A DNA stretch of 64,000 bases. It comes from Bradyrhizobium sp. WBOS07 (GTDB lineage Bacteria; Pseudomonadota; Alphaproteobacteria; Rhizobiales; Xanthobacteraceae). The notes beneath the pieces are model-generated. The model was not told the DNA's origin and did no database searches. It saw only the letters and a program-made list of their open reading frames with translations. The translations under genes were made by a program, and so were the position numbers. Positions within the stretch are counted from its first letter, which is position 1. Every line of letters begins with the position of its first letter. Below, one piece after another: positions 43,063 to 52,067 of this stretch. The DNA is taken from NCBI RefSeq assembly GCF_024585165.1, contig NZ_CP029008.1:1860001-1924000 (forward strand). Direction: 5' to 3'.

Positions 43063-44370
43063 ATGCAAACAAACTTCTCGCTGACGGCCTTGGCCGATGC
43101 ACATGTAAGCGAGTCAGAAAAAATCCTCCGTGCCTGTGTGCATTGCGGCTTTTGTACTGCGACATGCCCGACATATCTGCTTCTTGGTGACGAAGCGGAC
43201 AGTCCGCGCGGGCGCATCTATCTGATCAAGGACATGTTGGAGGAGGAAAAGCCGGCGACCCCTCAGGTCGTCGAGCATATCGATCGATGTCTGACGTGTC
43301 TTTCCTGCATGACGACCTGTCCGTCCGGCGTGCACTACATGCACCTGGTCGATCACGCGCGAGCCCATATCGCCCGAACCTATACGCGTCCTCTGCCTGA
43401 TCGGTTGCTTCGAGGCATGTTGGCGAAGGTGCTGCCGTTTCCGGGCCGACTTAGGTTGGCTTTACGCGTGGCTACCGTGAGCAGGCCGATCAGAAAGTGG
43501 CTCGCCAATCTTCCCGGCGGCGCGCAACTCGCCGCGATGATTGAACTTTCGTCGTCATTCAAGCGAAGAAGGCCGACCCGAAGGTTACCGGGCGCGACCG
43601 TCGATAGGCCGCGCGGTCGGGTTGCGCTTCTGAGCGGATGTGCCCAGCAGGTCCTCGGCCAGAACATCAACGAGGCTGCAATCCGGTTGTTGACGCGTCA
43701 CGGTATCGAAGTAGTTCAACCGATCGACGAAGGGTGCTGCGGAGCTCTCGTGCAGCACTTGGGATACGAAAGTCGGGCGCTGGATGCGGCTCGACACAAC
43801 GTGGATGTATGGACACGCGAAATCGAGAACGGCGGCCTCGACGCCATCGTGGTTACGACGTCCGGTTGCGGAACGGTCATTAAAGATTATGGCTTCCTAC
43901 TTCGCAACGATAACGCCTACGCTCAGAAAGCCGTACGGATCTCGGCTCTAGCGCGGGACATCACAGAATTCTTGCATGAATTACCGCTTCAAGACGGTGT
44001 TCGGACTACCGGCCAGGTCGTGGCTTACCATTCGGCATGCTCGATGCAGCATGGACAGCAGGTTAGAGATCAGCCGAAGTCACTTTTGAGGCGAATGGGG
44101 TTTGTAGTGAGAGAAGTACCGGAAGGCCACATATGTTGCGGCTCCGCCGGAACATACAACGTACTGCAGCCTGAGATCGCCAATCGACTGCGCGCACGAA
44201 AGGTCACCAACATTGAGAAGGTCAAACCGCAAATCATTGCGAGTGGAAATCTCGGCTGCATAACGCAGATTGGTGCTGGAACACGCATTCCAGTCGTCCA
44301 CACGGTGGAGTTGGTCGATTGGGCGATGGGCGGCCCGTTGCCTGACGTCCTAAAGGGGTGCTTGGGCTAG
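43063..44370 (+). CDS. glcF: Glycolate oxidase iron-sulfur subunit GlcF
   Basis: This 435-residue protein has two 4Fe-4S clusters, 'CVHCGFCTATCPTY' and 'CLTCLSCMTTCPSGVHYM', and two C-terminal CCG domains ('GCCGALVQHLGYES', 'HICCGSAGTYNVLQPE'). It passes electrons from GlcD to the quinone pool. It ends the operon from 36283. A convergent ABC operon begins 28 bases after its stop, with no hairpin between. Confidence 0.93.
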   Translation: MQTNFSLTALADAHVSESEKILRACVHCGFCTATCPTYLLLGDEADSPRGRIYLIKDMLEEEKPATPQVVEHIDRCLTCLSCMTTCPSGVHYMHLVDHARAHIARTYTRPLPDRLLRGMLAKVLPFPGRLRLALRVATVSRPIRKWLANLPGGAQLAAMIELSSSFKRRRPTRRLPGATVDRPRGRVALLSGCAQQVLGQNINEAAIRLLTRHGIEVVQPIDEGCCGALVQHLGYESRALDAARHNVDVWTREIENGGLDAIVVTTSGCGTVIKDYGFLLRNDNAYAQKAVRISALARDITEFLHELPLQDGVRTTGQVVAYHSACSMQHGQQVRDQPKSLLRRMGFVVREVPEGHICCGSAGTYNVLQPEIANRLRARKVTNIEKVKPQIIASGNLGCITQIGAGTRIPVVHTVELVDWAMGGPLPDVLKGCLG

Positions 44371-44397
44371 GTGCGGACAAGCGACCGCTCTGACGTC

Positions 44398-45453
44398 CTA
44401 GTTTGGATTGCCATTTCCGTCCATCGCGGCTTCGATTGCCTTATTGGCTGCTGTCTCATCATACAGATGGCAGGCGATCTGCCGATTGCCGTGCAACCGC
44501 AGCGGCGGAATTTCGCGGCTGCAGACCGGCATGGCGGACTGACAGCGAGGGTGAAATGGACAGCCGGGCGGGGGGGTGGCGACGCTCGGCACCTCGCCCT
44601 GAAGGAGCACGTGATCGCGGGCGCGCTCGATTTGCGGGTCCGGCACCGCTACCGCATCGAGAAGAATGCGCGTGTAGGGATGGAGCGGTTCGCCGTAGAG
44701 GTCGTCGCGCGTCGCGATCTCGACGATGCGTCCGAGATACATCACTGCGACCCGATCGCTCATGTGTCGGACGACGCCGAGGTCGTGCGAGATGAACAGA
44801 TAGGACAAGCCGAACTGCTCCTTGAGGTCGGAAAACAAGTTCAGAACCTGGGCCTGCACTGAGACGTCGAGAGCTGAGACCGGCTCATCACAGATGAGCA
44901 GTTTCGGACGCAGTGACAGGGCGCGCGCGATGGCGACCCGCTGACGCTGGCCGCCGCTGAGTTGGTGCGGATAGCGGTCGAGGAAGCGAGTACCCATTCC
45001 GACCGTATCTAGGAGTTCGGCAGCCTTCGCGCGGCGCTCGTGGCCCGATCTGCCGACGCCCTGAATCGCCATCGGTTCGGCGATCAGGTCGGCGATTGTC
45101 ATGCGGGGATTTAGCGACCCGAACGGATCCTGGTAGATGATCTGCATCTCACGCCTTAGCGGTCGCATCTGGCGATGACTGAAGCCCGTGATATCGCGTC
45201 CGTCGAACACGACCCGGCCGCCGCTCGGCGGCGTCAGTTGTAGTATGGCCATGGCCGTGGTGGATTTGCCGCAACCGCTTTCGCCGACGAGCGAGAGAGT
45301 TTCGCCGCGCTGGAGTGTGAGGGATATGCCCTTGACAGCTCGAACGGAGGGGGCGCCCGTTACGCCGAAAGAGGTTGTGCTTGCATAGTCGACGCACAGG
45401 TCCGAGACCTCGAGAATATTCGTTGCTACGTCGTTCATAGCGGATTCCAGCAC
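44398..45453 (-). CDS. Peptide-type ABC transporter ATPase (DppF/OppF)
   Basis: This 351-residue protein has Walker A 'VGESGCGKSTTAMAIL', signature 'LSGGQRQRVAIARALSLRP', Walker B 'LLICDEPVSALD' and the C-terminal oligopeptide-type Cys region 'PPPGCPFHPRC'. It is the second ATPase of a peptide/nickel-family importer and is the last gene of the minus-strand operon 44398-50043. It overlaps the DppD-like gene by 19 bases. Confidence 0.92.
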   Translation of the reverse strand: MLESAMNDVATNILEVSDLCVDYASTTSFGVTGAPSVRAVKGISLTLQRGETLSLVGESGCGKSTTAMAILQLTPPSGGRVVFDGRDITGFSHRQMRPLRREMQIIYQDPFGSLNPRMTIADLIAEPMAIQGVGRSGHERRAKAAELLDTVGMGTRFLDRYPHQLSGGQRQRVAIARALSLRPKLLICDEPVSALDVSVQAQVLNLFSDLKEQFGLSYLFISHDLGVVRHMSDRVAVMYLGRIVEIATRDDLYGEPLHPYTRILLDAVAVPDPQIERARDHVLLQGEVPSVATPPPGCPFHPRCQSAMPVCSREIPPLRLHGNRQIACHLYDETAANKAIEAAMDGNGNPN

Positions 45454-46433
45454 GCGAACAGATGGCCGTTCCGTGTGCGTTCGTCGCCGCTAAGCGGAGG
45501 GCGTTCGTCGCACCGTTCGGTCCGACGTGGGCAGCGCGGTGCGAAGGCGCAGCCCCCGGTTCCGTCGGAGGGGGCGGGTGGCTGCCCAGCGATCGACTCG
45601 AGCCGATGAGCGATCGGACCGACGATCTTGGGCACGGAGGCGAGGAGGGCGTGCGTATAAGGATGGCGCCCATCGCGATAGAGGTCGTCGGCCGCCGCTG
45701 TCTCGACGATGCGGCCGGCATACATCACGTTGACCCAGTCGGCGTAGCGCGCCACGACGCCGAGATCGTGCGTGATGAGAAGCAGCGCCCCGCCCAATCC
45801 GCGGGTAAGGTCAGTGAGAAGCGTCAAAATCTGCGCCTGCACGGTGACGTCGAGTGCTGTCGTCGGCTCGTCCGCGATGATGAGTCTTGGCTCGCAGGAG
45901 ATCGCGATAGCAACCATGACACGCTGGCGCATACCCCCACTGAGCTGGTGAGGATAGGCCTCGGCTTTGGTCTCTGCATCCGGGATGCGGACCTTCTTGA
46001 GAAGGTAGATCGCCTGCGCTTTGGCGGCGCTCCAGGACATCCGGCGATGACGCACCAGCGGCTCGGCGATCTGGCGCCAGATGCGCAGGCTTGGGTTCAG
46101 CGCTGTCATCGGCTCCTGGAAAACGATGCCGACCTCGTTGCCTCGGATGTCCCTGATCTGTTTTGGTGACTGCGTCTGCATATCACGGCCGGAGAGGCGT
46201 ATTTCGCCGGCCGTGATCTTGATCGGTGGCATTGGCAGTAGATGGGTGAGCGACATCGCGGTGATGCTCTTGCCCGCGCCGCTTTCGCCTACGAGCGCCA
46301 CGACCTGGCCTGAATAGGCCCGGAACGAAACGTCTGCGACAGCACTCAGCTCCGTCTTGCCCGACCAGATGCCCACGCAGAGCCCGCGTACATCCAGTAT
46401 CGGGGGCCCCGACATTTCCAAAGTTCCGTGCAT
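45435..46433 (-). CDS. Peptide-type ABC transporter ATPase (DppD/OppD)
   Basis: This 332-residue protein has Walker A 'VGESGAGKSITAMSL', signature 'LSGGMRQRVMVAIAIS', Walker B 'LIIADEPTTALD' and the Cys-rich end 'GGCAFAPRCPRRTERC'. It pairs with the DppF-like ATPase to drive uptake through the two permeases at 48168 and 49075. It starts 3 bases after the binding-protein gene, in the same operon. Confidence 0.92.
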   Translation of the reverse strand: MHGTLEMSGPPILDVRGLCVGIWSGKTELSAVADVSFRAYSGQVVALVGESGAGKSITAMSLTHLLPMPPIKITAGEIRLSGRDMQTQSPKQIRDIRGNEVGIVFQEPMTALNPSLRIWRQIAEPLVRHRRMSWSAAKAQAIYLLKKVRIPDAETKAEAYPHQLSGGMRQRVMVAIAISCEPRLIIADEPTTALDVTVQAQILTLLTDLTRGLGGALLLITHDLGVVARYADWVNVMYAGRIVETAAADDLYRDGRHPYTHALLASVPKIVGPIAHRLESIAGQPPAPSDGTGGCAFAPRCPRRTERCDERPPLSGDERTRNGHLFACWNPL

Positions 46434-46436
46434 CGA

Positions 46437-48134
46437 TCAGAAGCCCATCGACTTCTTTAGATCCTGATCGATCCAAGCGCGCGCCCAGACCGGCGCATCA
46501 CGCCGAGCGGAGACCGAAATCTCACCATAGTAATTCTTGACCCACGGCCACCATACCGTGAACGAGCGCGGCCTGGGCAGAAACAGGAATGGCGCTCGCG
46601 CGGTCATCTCATTGGTGAGCGCGGCGACGCCCTTCTTGACCTTGTCCGGGTCCCTCTCCTGCTGGATGGTGTCGAGTGCCGCATCGACCTTCGGGTCGTT
46701 GACGCGGGCCGAATTCCAGACGGAAGAGGACCGGTACAGTTTCTCGATTGAGGCCGTCGGATTGCTCATGCCTGCGAAATGCCAATAGCCGGGGCCGTGC
46801 TTGCCGGTGGTCATCAGACTGAGAAACGCTCCATACTCCTTTGGCTCGATGGTCATCTTTACGCCGATTGCCGACAGATATCCGGCTACAATCTGCGCTT
46901 TCTTTAGCTGCTCAGGGAAGCTCGGAACCTGTGCCTTGAACTCGAAACCATTCGCAAGACCCGCTTCGGCGAGGAGCTTCTTGGCCTTGGCCGGATCGTA
47001 CTGGAGAACCTCCCGGGCATCGTTCGGCATCTTTTCGGGCGGCGTGAAATAGCCTTCCCAAGTTTCGTCCATCGGCAGGTGCGGAAAGTCGGCGTGGCCG
47101 CCATAGATCTGCTTCGAGATGGCGGCCCGGTCGACCGCGAGATTCAAGGCGAGACGCACCTTCGGGTTGTCGAAGGGTGGTGCATCGACCCGCATTGCCA
47201 GTGCCTCACCCGCATAGTCGGGGTGTTCGATGACTTTGATTTTATCTTGGATCGGCGCCAGTGACTTGAGTTCGTCCCAGTTGATATTCGCCATGACATC
47301 GATCTTGCCGGTGCGGAAGGCGGCTAGGCGTGTCTGTGAATCCCCGATCGTCCGCATCACAAGGTTATCGACGAATGGGATCTTGTAAGGTTTGCCGTCG
47401 ATCGTCTCGCGGTCCCAGTACTCCTTGTTAGCCTGATAATCCCCGAAGGCCCCGGCCTCATACCGCGTCAACCGGAAGGGACCCGTGCCGCAGGCATTCT
47501 GCCAGTTGCCAGCACCGCCGTTAGGGGCCTCCGTGATCTCTTTGGGATAGATGCCGGCGTAATAGCCGTAGCCGAGGCGGTACTTCCACTCCGAGTTGTA
47601 CTCCTTCAGGAAGAAGGTCACCTGGTGCGGTCCCGTCTCCTCGGCCCTGTCGATGAAGGAAAAATAGACTTTGTTCGCCTTCGGACTAGCGACGAGACGG
47701 TTATACGCGAACACGACGTCTTTGGCGGTAAAGTCGCGCGCTTCCATGATGCCTTTGCAGGCCTGCCATTTCACGTTCTTGCGCAGGTTGATAACGATCG
47801 AGAGCGGTTTGTCGACGACCTCCCAGCTCTCTGCGAGTTCGCCGCGCAGCACGTCGTCGCTGAGCCAGGCCTCGCTGAAAAAGTTGTTCTTCCCGCCGCC
47901 ACGTACGCCTTTGCTTAGATCGCCCACCATCAACTGCTCCATGTAGGGCCCAGCATCGATAGAGACCTTCCAGTTCCAGTCGGCGGGATCCCACGACAAC
48001 GCCGCAATCCCCGGGGAGTAAGGAACGATGGTCAGCGTGCCACCGTATTTGGGTTCCTGGGCGCTCACGGCTTGGGTCGCAATCACAGTCCCGAGCGCGA
48101 TAACCGCCATAGTTCCGAGATGTCGGCCTACCAT
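46437..48134 (-). CDS. Peptide-family ABC solute-binding protein
   Basis: This 565-residue protein has a Sec signal peptide ('MVGRHLGTMAVIALGTVIAT', cleaved after 'VSAQ') and the SBP_bac_5 domain, with 'YGGTLTIVPYSPG' at the mature start and 'VRLALNLAVDRAAISKQIYG' in the middle. The family carries peptides, nickel, opines and also aromatic or sugar-derived ligands. Placed within the cargo, its ligand may be the pathway substrate or a conjugate and not a peptide. Its order (after both permeases, before both ATPases) is slightly unusual. Confidence 0.9.
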   Translation of the reverse strand: MVGRHLGTMAVIALGTVIATQAVSAQEPKYGGTLTIVPYSPGIAALSWDPADWNWKVSIDAGPYMEQLMVGDLSKGVRGGGKNNFFSEAWLSDDVLRGELAESWEVVDKPLSIVINLRKNVKWQACKGIMEARDFTAKDVVFAYNRLVASPKANKVYFSFIDRAEETGPHQVTFFLKEYNSEWKYRLGYGYYAGIYPKEITEAPNGGAGNWQNACGTGPFRLTRYEAGAFGDYQANKEYWDRETIDGKPYKIPFVDNLVMRTIGDSQTRLAAFRTGKIDVMANINWDELKSLAPIQDKIKVIEHPDYAGEALAMRVDAPPFDNPKVRLALNLAVDRAAISKQIYGGHADFPHLPMDETWEGYFTPPEKMPNDAREVLQYDPAKAKKLLAEAGLANGFEFKAQVPSFPEQLKKAQIVAGYLSAIGVKMTIEPKEYGAFLSLMTTGKHGPGYWHFAGMSNPTASIEKLYRSSSVWNSARVNDPKVDAALDTIQQERDPDKVKKGVAALTNEMTARAPFLFLPRPRSFTVWWPWVKNYYGEISVSARRDAPVWARAWIDQDLKKSMGF

Positions 48135-48167
48135 TCCTTGCTCCTCCTTAGTGTTATGGTTTTTCGC

Positions 48168-49070
48168 TCAATTGCGCACTATTCCGCGTGGATCGAGAAG
48201 ATCGCGGAGAGAGTCTCCGAAGATGTTCACGCAAAAAACGATCAGAGTTATCGCGAGGCCAGGGGCCGCGACCATCCAGACGTTCTCGAACATGTAAGGG
48301 CGGGCATCGCTCAGCATACGGCCCCACGCGGGTGCGGGCGGTGGCACACCAAGACCAAGGAAGCTGAGACTCGATTCGGCCAGGATCACGCCGCCGAGGC
48401 GCGTGGTGTAAAGCACGATGAGGGGCGCGGCGATCGTCGGCAGGATGTGCCGGAGAATAATGTGCCAGTTACCGGCGCCGAAGGAATGGCCCGCCTGCAC
48501 GTACAGTTGCTCGCGCGCCGACAGGACCGCGCCGCGTACGATGCGCGAACCGGCAACGCCGTAGAGGATGCCGAGGAGGGCGATGATCTGCACGATCCCG
48601 GGGCCGAGAACCGCGACGCCCGCGATCAGCACGATTAGGTCGGGAAAGCTCTGCCAGGTATCGACGAACCGCTGAACCAGGGCATCGAGACGTCCGCCGA
48701 AATACCCGGACAGAACCCCGAGCGTGACCGATAGGGCGAGCGATAGCAGCGCGGCGGTGATACAGACGATAACGGAAGTACGGGCTCCATAGATGATGCG
48801 GCTGAGGATGTCGCGTCCGAGTTCGTCTGTGCCGAGGTGGTGCGACCAGGACGGCCCTTGCATCAGCGATGTAAGGTCGATCGCGTCGAAGTCGTACGGT
48901 GCGATCCAAGGTGCCAAGAGTGCGCAGACCACGATCGCGGCGAGAAGGCCGGCGCAAACCGTTCCGAGGATATCCTGCTTAAAAAGGCGACTGAAGAAAG
49001 TCCTGACGGGTGCTGCCCAAGCGCCTCGCCCGGGACCTGTTTCGATCTTCAGAGGTGACTCGATAGTCAT
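48168..49070 (-). CDS. Peptide-type ABC permease (DppC)
   Basis: This 300-residue protein has six membrane segments, the DppC N-terminal region and the coupling loop 'QAGHSFGAGNWHIILRHILP'. It is the second channel subunit of the importer. It starts 4 bases after the DppB-like gene, in the same operon. Confidence 0.9.
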   Translation of the reverse strand: MTIESPLKIETGPGRGAWAAPVRTFFSRLFKQDILGTVCAGLLAAIVVCALLAPWIAPYDFDAIDLTSLMQGPSWSHHLGTDELGRDILSRIIYGARTSVIVCITAALLSLALSVTLGVLSGYFGGRLDALVQRFVDTWQSFPDLIVLIAGVAVLGPGIVQIIALLGILYGVAGSRIVRGAVLSAREQLYVQAGHSFGAGNWHIILRHILPTIAAPLIVLYTTRLGGVILAESSLSFLGLGVPPPAPAWGRMLSDARPYMFENVWMVAAPGLAITLIVFCVNIFGDSLRDLLDPRGIVRN

Positions 49071-49074
49071 GCGT

Positions 49075-50043
49075 TCAGCCCTGACGAATCTTGGGATCTA
49101 GGAGGGCGTAGCTGATGTCGACGAGCAGGTTGATCGTCATTACGCCGACGCCCACGAGAAGAAAGATGCCCGTAATGACCGGATAGTCCCGCTGCGACAC
49201 CGCCATCAGGAGTAGTTGGCCCATACCGGAGATCACGAAGATCTGCTCAATCACGACCGCGCCACCGATCAGCAGGGGCAACTGCAACCCGACGATGGTT
49301 ATGACCGGCAGAAGCGCGTTTTTGAGGACATGGCGCAGGACGACCGTCCGCTCGTCGAGACCCTTGCTCCAAGCTGTACGGACATAATCCTGGCGCATGA
49401 CTTCGAGGACCATGGTGCGGGTCATCCGCATCGTCACTCCCGACAAGGCGATGCCGAGGACGATGGCGGGCGGCACCATCTGGCGGAGGCTAAGGAGGGG
49501 ATCGTCGGTCAGCCGAACATATTGCACGGTCGGAGCGATCCCCCAGAGCATCGCCGGCACGACCACCACTAATGTCCCGAGCCAAAAAGGCGGGACGGAC
49601 AGGGCCGTGATGGCAAAGACACGGCCGAGATAATCGACCGGCTTGTTTTGCCGGATCGCCGAGATGATCCCGACGGGCAGCGCGATCAAGAGCGCGAATA
49701 TCATGGCCAGCACGCCTAGATACAGAGTAATCGGCATGCGCTCGGCGACGAGGCGGGTGACGCTATCTCCCGTCCAAAGCGAGCGACCGAAATCTCCGTG
49801 GAACACAATCGAGCTGATCCAGTGCCAATATTGTACAAGGACCGGCTGATCGAGCCCGAGTGCCTTGATAAGATCTTCGCGGGTCTGGACGCTGGCCGAG
49901 ATGTCGTTCTGCGACATCATCATGTCGATCGTGTTTCCCGGTATCAGGCGAATGGCCGAGAACACAATAACGCTCGCTAACAGGAACGTCGGCACAAGGG
50001 CGACAAGGCGACGAATTAGATATCTCAGCATGACGCGGTCCAT
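49075..50043 (-). CDS. Peptide-type ABC permease (DppB)
   Basis: This 322-residue protein begins with the DppB hallmark 'LRYLIRRLVALVPTFLLASV' and has 'SIRLIPG'-like sequence ('IRLIPGNTIDMMM') and the loop 'MRQDYVRTAWSKGLDERTVV'. It is the first gene of the minus-strand operon. Two GntR-type operators lie between it and the divergent flavin oxidase gene, so uptake and catabolism are probably induced together. Confidence 0.9.
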   Translation of the reverse strand: MDRVMLRYLIRRLVALVPTFLLASVIVFSAIRLIPGNTIDMMMSQNDISASVQTREDLIKALGLDQPVLVQYWHWISSIVFHGDFGRSLWTGDSVTRLVAERMPITLYLGVLAMIFALLIALPVGIISAIRQNKPVDYLGRVFAITALSVPPFWLGTLVVVVPAMLWGIAPTVQYVRLTDDPLLSLRQMVPPAIVLGIALSGVTMRMTRTMVLEVMRQDYVRTAWSKGLDERTVVLRHVLKNALLPVITIVGLQLPLLIGGAVVIEQIFVISGMGQLLLMAVSQRDYPVITGIFLLVGVGVMTINLLVDISYALLDPKIRQG

Positions 50044-50192
50044 TGGAGGGCGCGCTCACCATGCAGATTGGCTTGGTCCGACAGCACCACGCTCTTGTCC
50101 CTCTCTATGTGAAAAAGGCCGCTGAACGCCCGCTCATCAAAAAATGAGGTGAGTTCTCTATTTGCAGATCAGTTGCAATCTGGCACATCCAA

Positions 50193-50207
50193 TCTGGTCA
50201 TACCATT
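50193..50207. promoter_or_regulatory. GntR-type operator 6
   Basis: TCTGGT-CAT-ACCATT keeps the TGGTNNNACCA core. It lies 150 bases before the DppB-like gene on the minus strand and probably controls that operon. Confidence 0.65.
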
Positions 50208-50315
50208 CAAGCGTGCTCTTGGCGGCGGTGTCAAGGCGAATGTTGTCGCGGTGGCGTAGCTCCGGGGTGCTTATCTACTCCGAGAACCATTGACCGACCG
50301 AATTGGATATGCCAA

Positions 50316-50330
50316 TTTGGTCGAACCAGA
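50316..50330. promoter_or_regulatory. GntR-type operator 7
   Basis: TTTGGT-CGA-ACCAGA keeps the TGGTNNNACCA core, 73 bases before the flavin oxidase start on the plus strand. Confidence 0.65.
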
Positions 50331-50402
50331 TCGCGATGTCTACCAAAACGCATGCGCACCTGGATGGTTGATTTACGTCGAAAATCTCGAAGGAGAAGCG
50401 CT

Positions 50403-52055
50403 GTGGCGAAGGAAAAGAGTGGCTACTACGGCCAGCGAAGGAAGTTCTGGTCGTGGGGATATGAAGGTGAAGCTAATTCCAAGGACGAAATCCGAACCAT
50501 GCGAGACCGCGTGGAGCAGCGGCTTGGAATTAAAGACATCGAAATTCTGTCAGACCCGACTCTGGACGAGATTGAACTTTATGCGTCGCGCATAAAGATC
50601 CCGCGAACGCTGGAGGATTTCTGTACCTCGGAAAAATGGGACAGAATTGTTCATACGTACGGTAAGGGTTTCAAGGACATGACCCTTATCTACCGGCGCG
50701 ATTTCAAGAAGGCTCCGGACGTCGTGGCCTATCCGCGCGACGAAGAAGACATCGCTGCCATCTTCGACTGGTGCGGGGAAAATAGTTATGCATGCATCCC
50801 GTATGGCGGCGGATCGAGCGTCACCGGCGGCTTCTGGGGTCCCGAGCGCGACGCCTTTCCCGGGGTCGTCGTAATCGACTTGGGCAACCTCAACAAGATT
50901 CTCGAAGTCGACCCCGTGTCGCGCTGCGCGCGGATCCAGGCGGGCATTCTCGGTCCGGCTCTGGAAGAACAACTGAAGCCGCATGGCCTCACCTTGCGCC
51001 ATATTCCGCAATCGTGGGAATTCTCATCGCTGGGCGGTTGGATCGCAACCCGCTCGTCCGGTCACTATGCGACCCATCTCACGCATATTGACGACATGGT
51101 GGAAAGCCTGCGCGTGGTCACCCCGGCGGGAACGATCCAGAACCGCCGCCTGCCAGGCTCGGGTGCGGGACCCAATCCGGATCGGCTGTTCATCGGGTCT
51201 GAGGGCTCGCTGGGCATCATCACCGATGCATGGATGCGTCTACAGGGGCGTGTGAAATTCCGTGCGAATGCGTCGATCTCCTTCAAGACGTTCTATCAGG
51301 GTGCCAAGGCCGTCCGTCAGATCACCCAAGCAGGACTGTTCCCGGCGAACTGTCGCTATCTGGACGAGCAGGACGCCAAATTCTACGGCGCTGGAGACGG
51401 CACCGATTCGGTCCTGTTGCTGGGCTTCGAATCCGCCGACCATCCGGTGGACGCGTGGCTGGAGCGTAGTCTCGAAATCTGCAAGGACTTCGGTGGCGTC
51501 GTGAAGCAACAGGCGGGAACTGCGGACAACGCGCTGGAGACCAGCCGTAGCGGGCCGCAGGGTAACTGGCGGCACCAGTTCAGATATCTGCCCCGGTTGA
51601 TGCATACGCGCGCAGCGATGGGAATCGTCAGCTTCACGTTCGAAACTGCCTACACTTGGGATCGGTTCGAAGAAGTCGATACCGAGATCATGCGTCGCAT
51701 CCGGAAGGCCCAGAAGGAAAATCTTGGCGGCGGCATCGTCTGCCGCAGGTTCTCCTTCCTGTATCCGGACGGCCCGGCTCCTTACTATTCGATCATGGCT
51801 CCTTCGACGCACGCCAACAGCCTTGAAGCCTATAAGATGCTCCACGACGTTGCGTCGGACGCGCTAATCGAACTCGGCGCAACCATCACGCACCACCATG
51901 CTGTCGGAAAATCGTTCCGTCCTTGGTACGACAAGGAAGTCGATCCGTTGTTCCGCCGTGTGCTGGCAGCCGCCAAGACCGAACTGGACCCGAAGTGGAT
52001 GTTGAACCCTGGGCTGATCGTTGACAAGCCAGCAGGGCTCAAGATCGTCGGATAG
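50403..52055 (+). CDS. FAD-linked oxidase of the AGPS type
   Basis: This 550-residue protein starts with GTG at 50403, preceded by GGAGAAG. It has the VAO-type FAD domain ('CIPYGGGSSVTGGFWGPERD'), 'SWEFSSLGGWIATRSSGHYA', 'LFIGSEGSLGIITDAWMRLQ' and the tract 'HHHAVGKSFRPWYDKE'. These are features of alkyldihydroxyacetonephosphate synthase, an enzyme that makes ether bonds at a flavin, and of related bacterial oxidases. In bacteria many members oxidise other substrates. Lying with a GST and a dioxygenase it may handle an ether or alkyl side chain, but that is inference. Confidence 0.85.
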   Translation: MAKEKSGYYGQRRKFWSWGYEGEANSKDEIRTMRDRVEQRLGIKDIEILSDPTLDEIELYASRIKIPRTLEDFCTSEKWDRIVHTYGKGFKDMTLIYRRDFKKAPDVVAYPRDEEDIAAIFDWCGENSYACIPYGGGSSVTGGFWGPERDAFPGVVVIDLGNLNKILEVDPVSRCARIQAGILGPALEEQLKPHGLTLRHIPQSWEFSSLGGWIATRSSGHYATHLTHIDDMVESLRVVTPAGTIQNRRLPGSGAGPNPDRLFIGSEGSLGIITDAWMRLQGRVKFRANASISFKTFYQGAKAVRQITQAGLFPANCRYLDEQDAKFYGAGDGTDSVLLLGFESADHPVDAWLERSLEICKDFGGVVKQQAGTADNALETSRSGPQGNWRHQFRYLPRLMHTRAAMGIVSFTFETAYTWDRFEEVDTEIMRRIRKAQKENLGGGIVCRRFSFLYPDGPAPYYSIMAPSTHANSLEAYKMLHDVASDALIELGATITHHHAVGKSFRPWYDKEVDPLFRRVLAAAKTELDPKWMLNPGLIVDKPAGLKIVG

Positions 52056-52067
52056 GAGTCCTCTGCG

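Larger units (their letters stand above)
50044..50402. other. Divergent promoter region between the peptide-type importer and the oxidase operon
   Basis: This 359-base stretch holds the starts of two opposite operons and two GntR-type operators (50193-50207 and 50316-50330). I see no gene in it. Confidence 0.6.

Noticed and set aside
50403..52055. True alkyldihydroxyacetonephosphate synthase for ether lipids
   Set aside because: The match is to the broad family. No ether-lipid genes stand nearby and the context is catabolic, so the specific name was not used.
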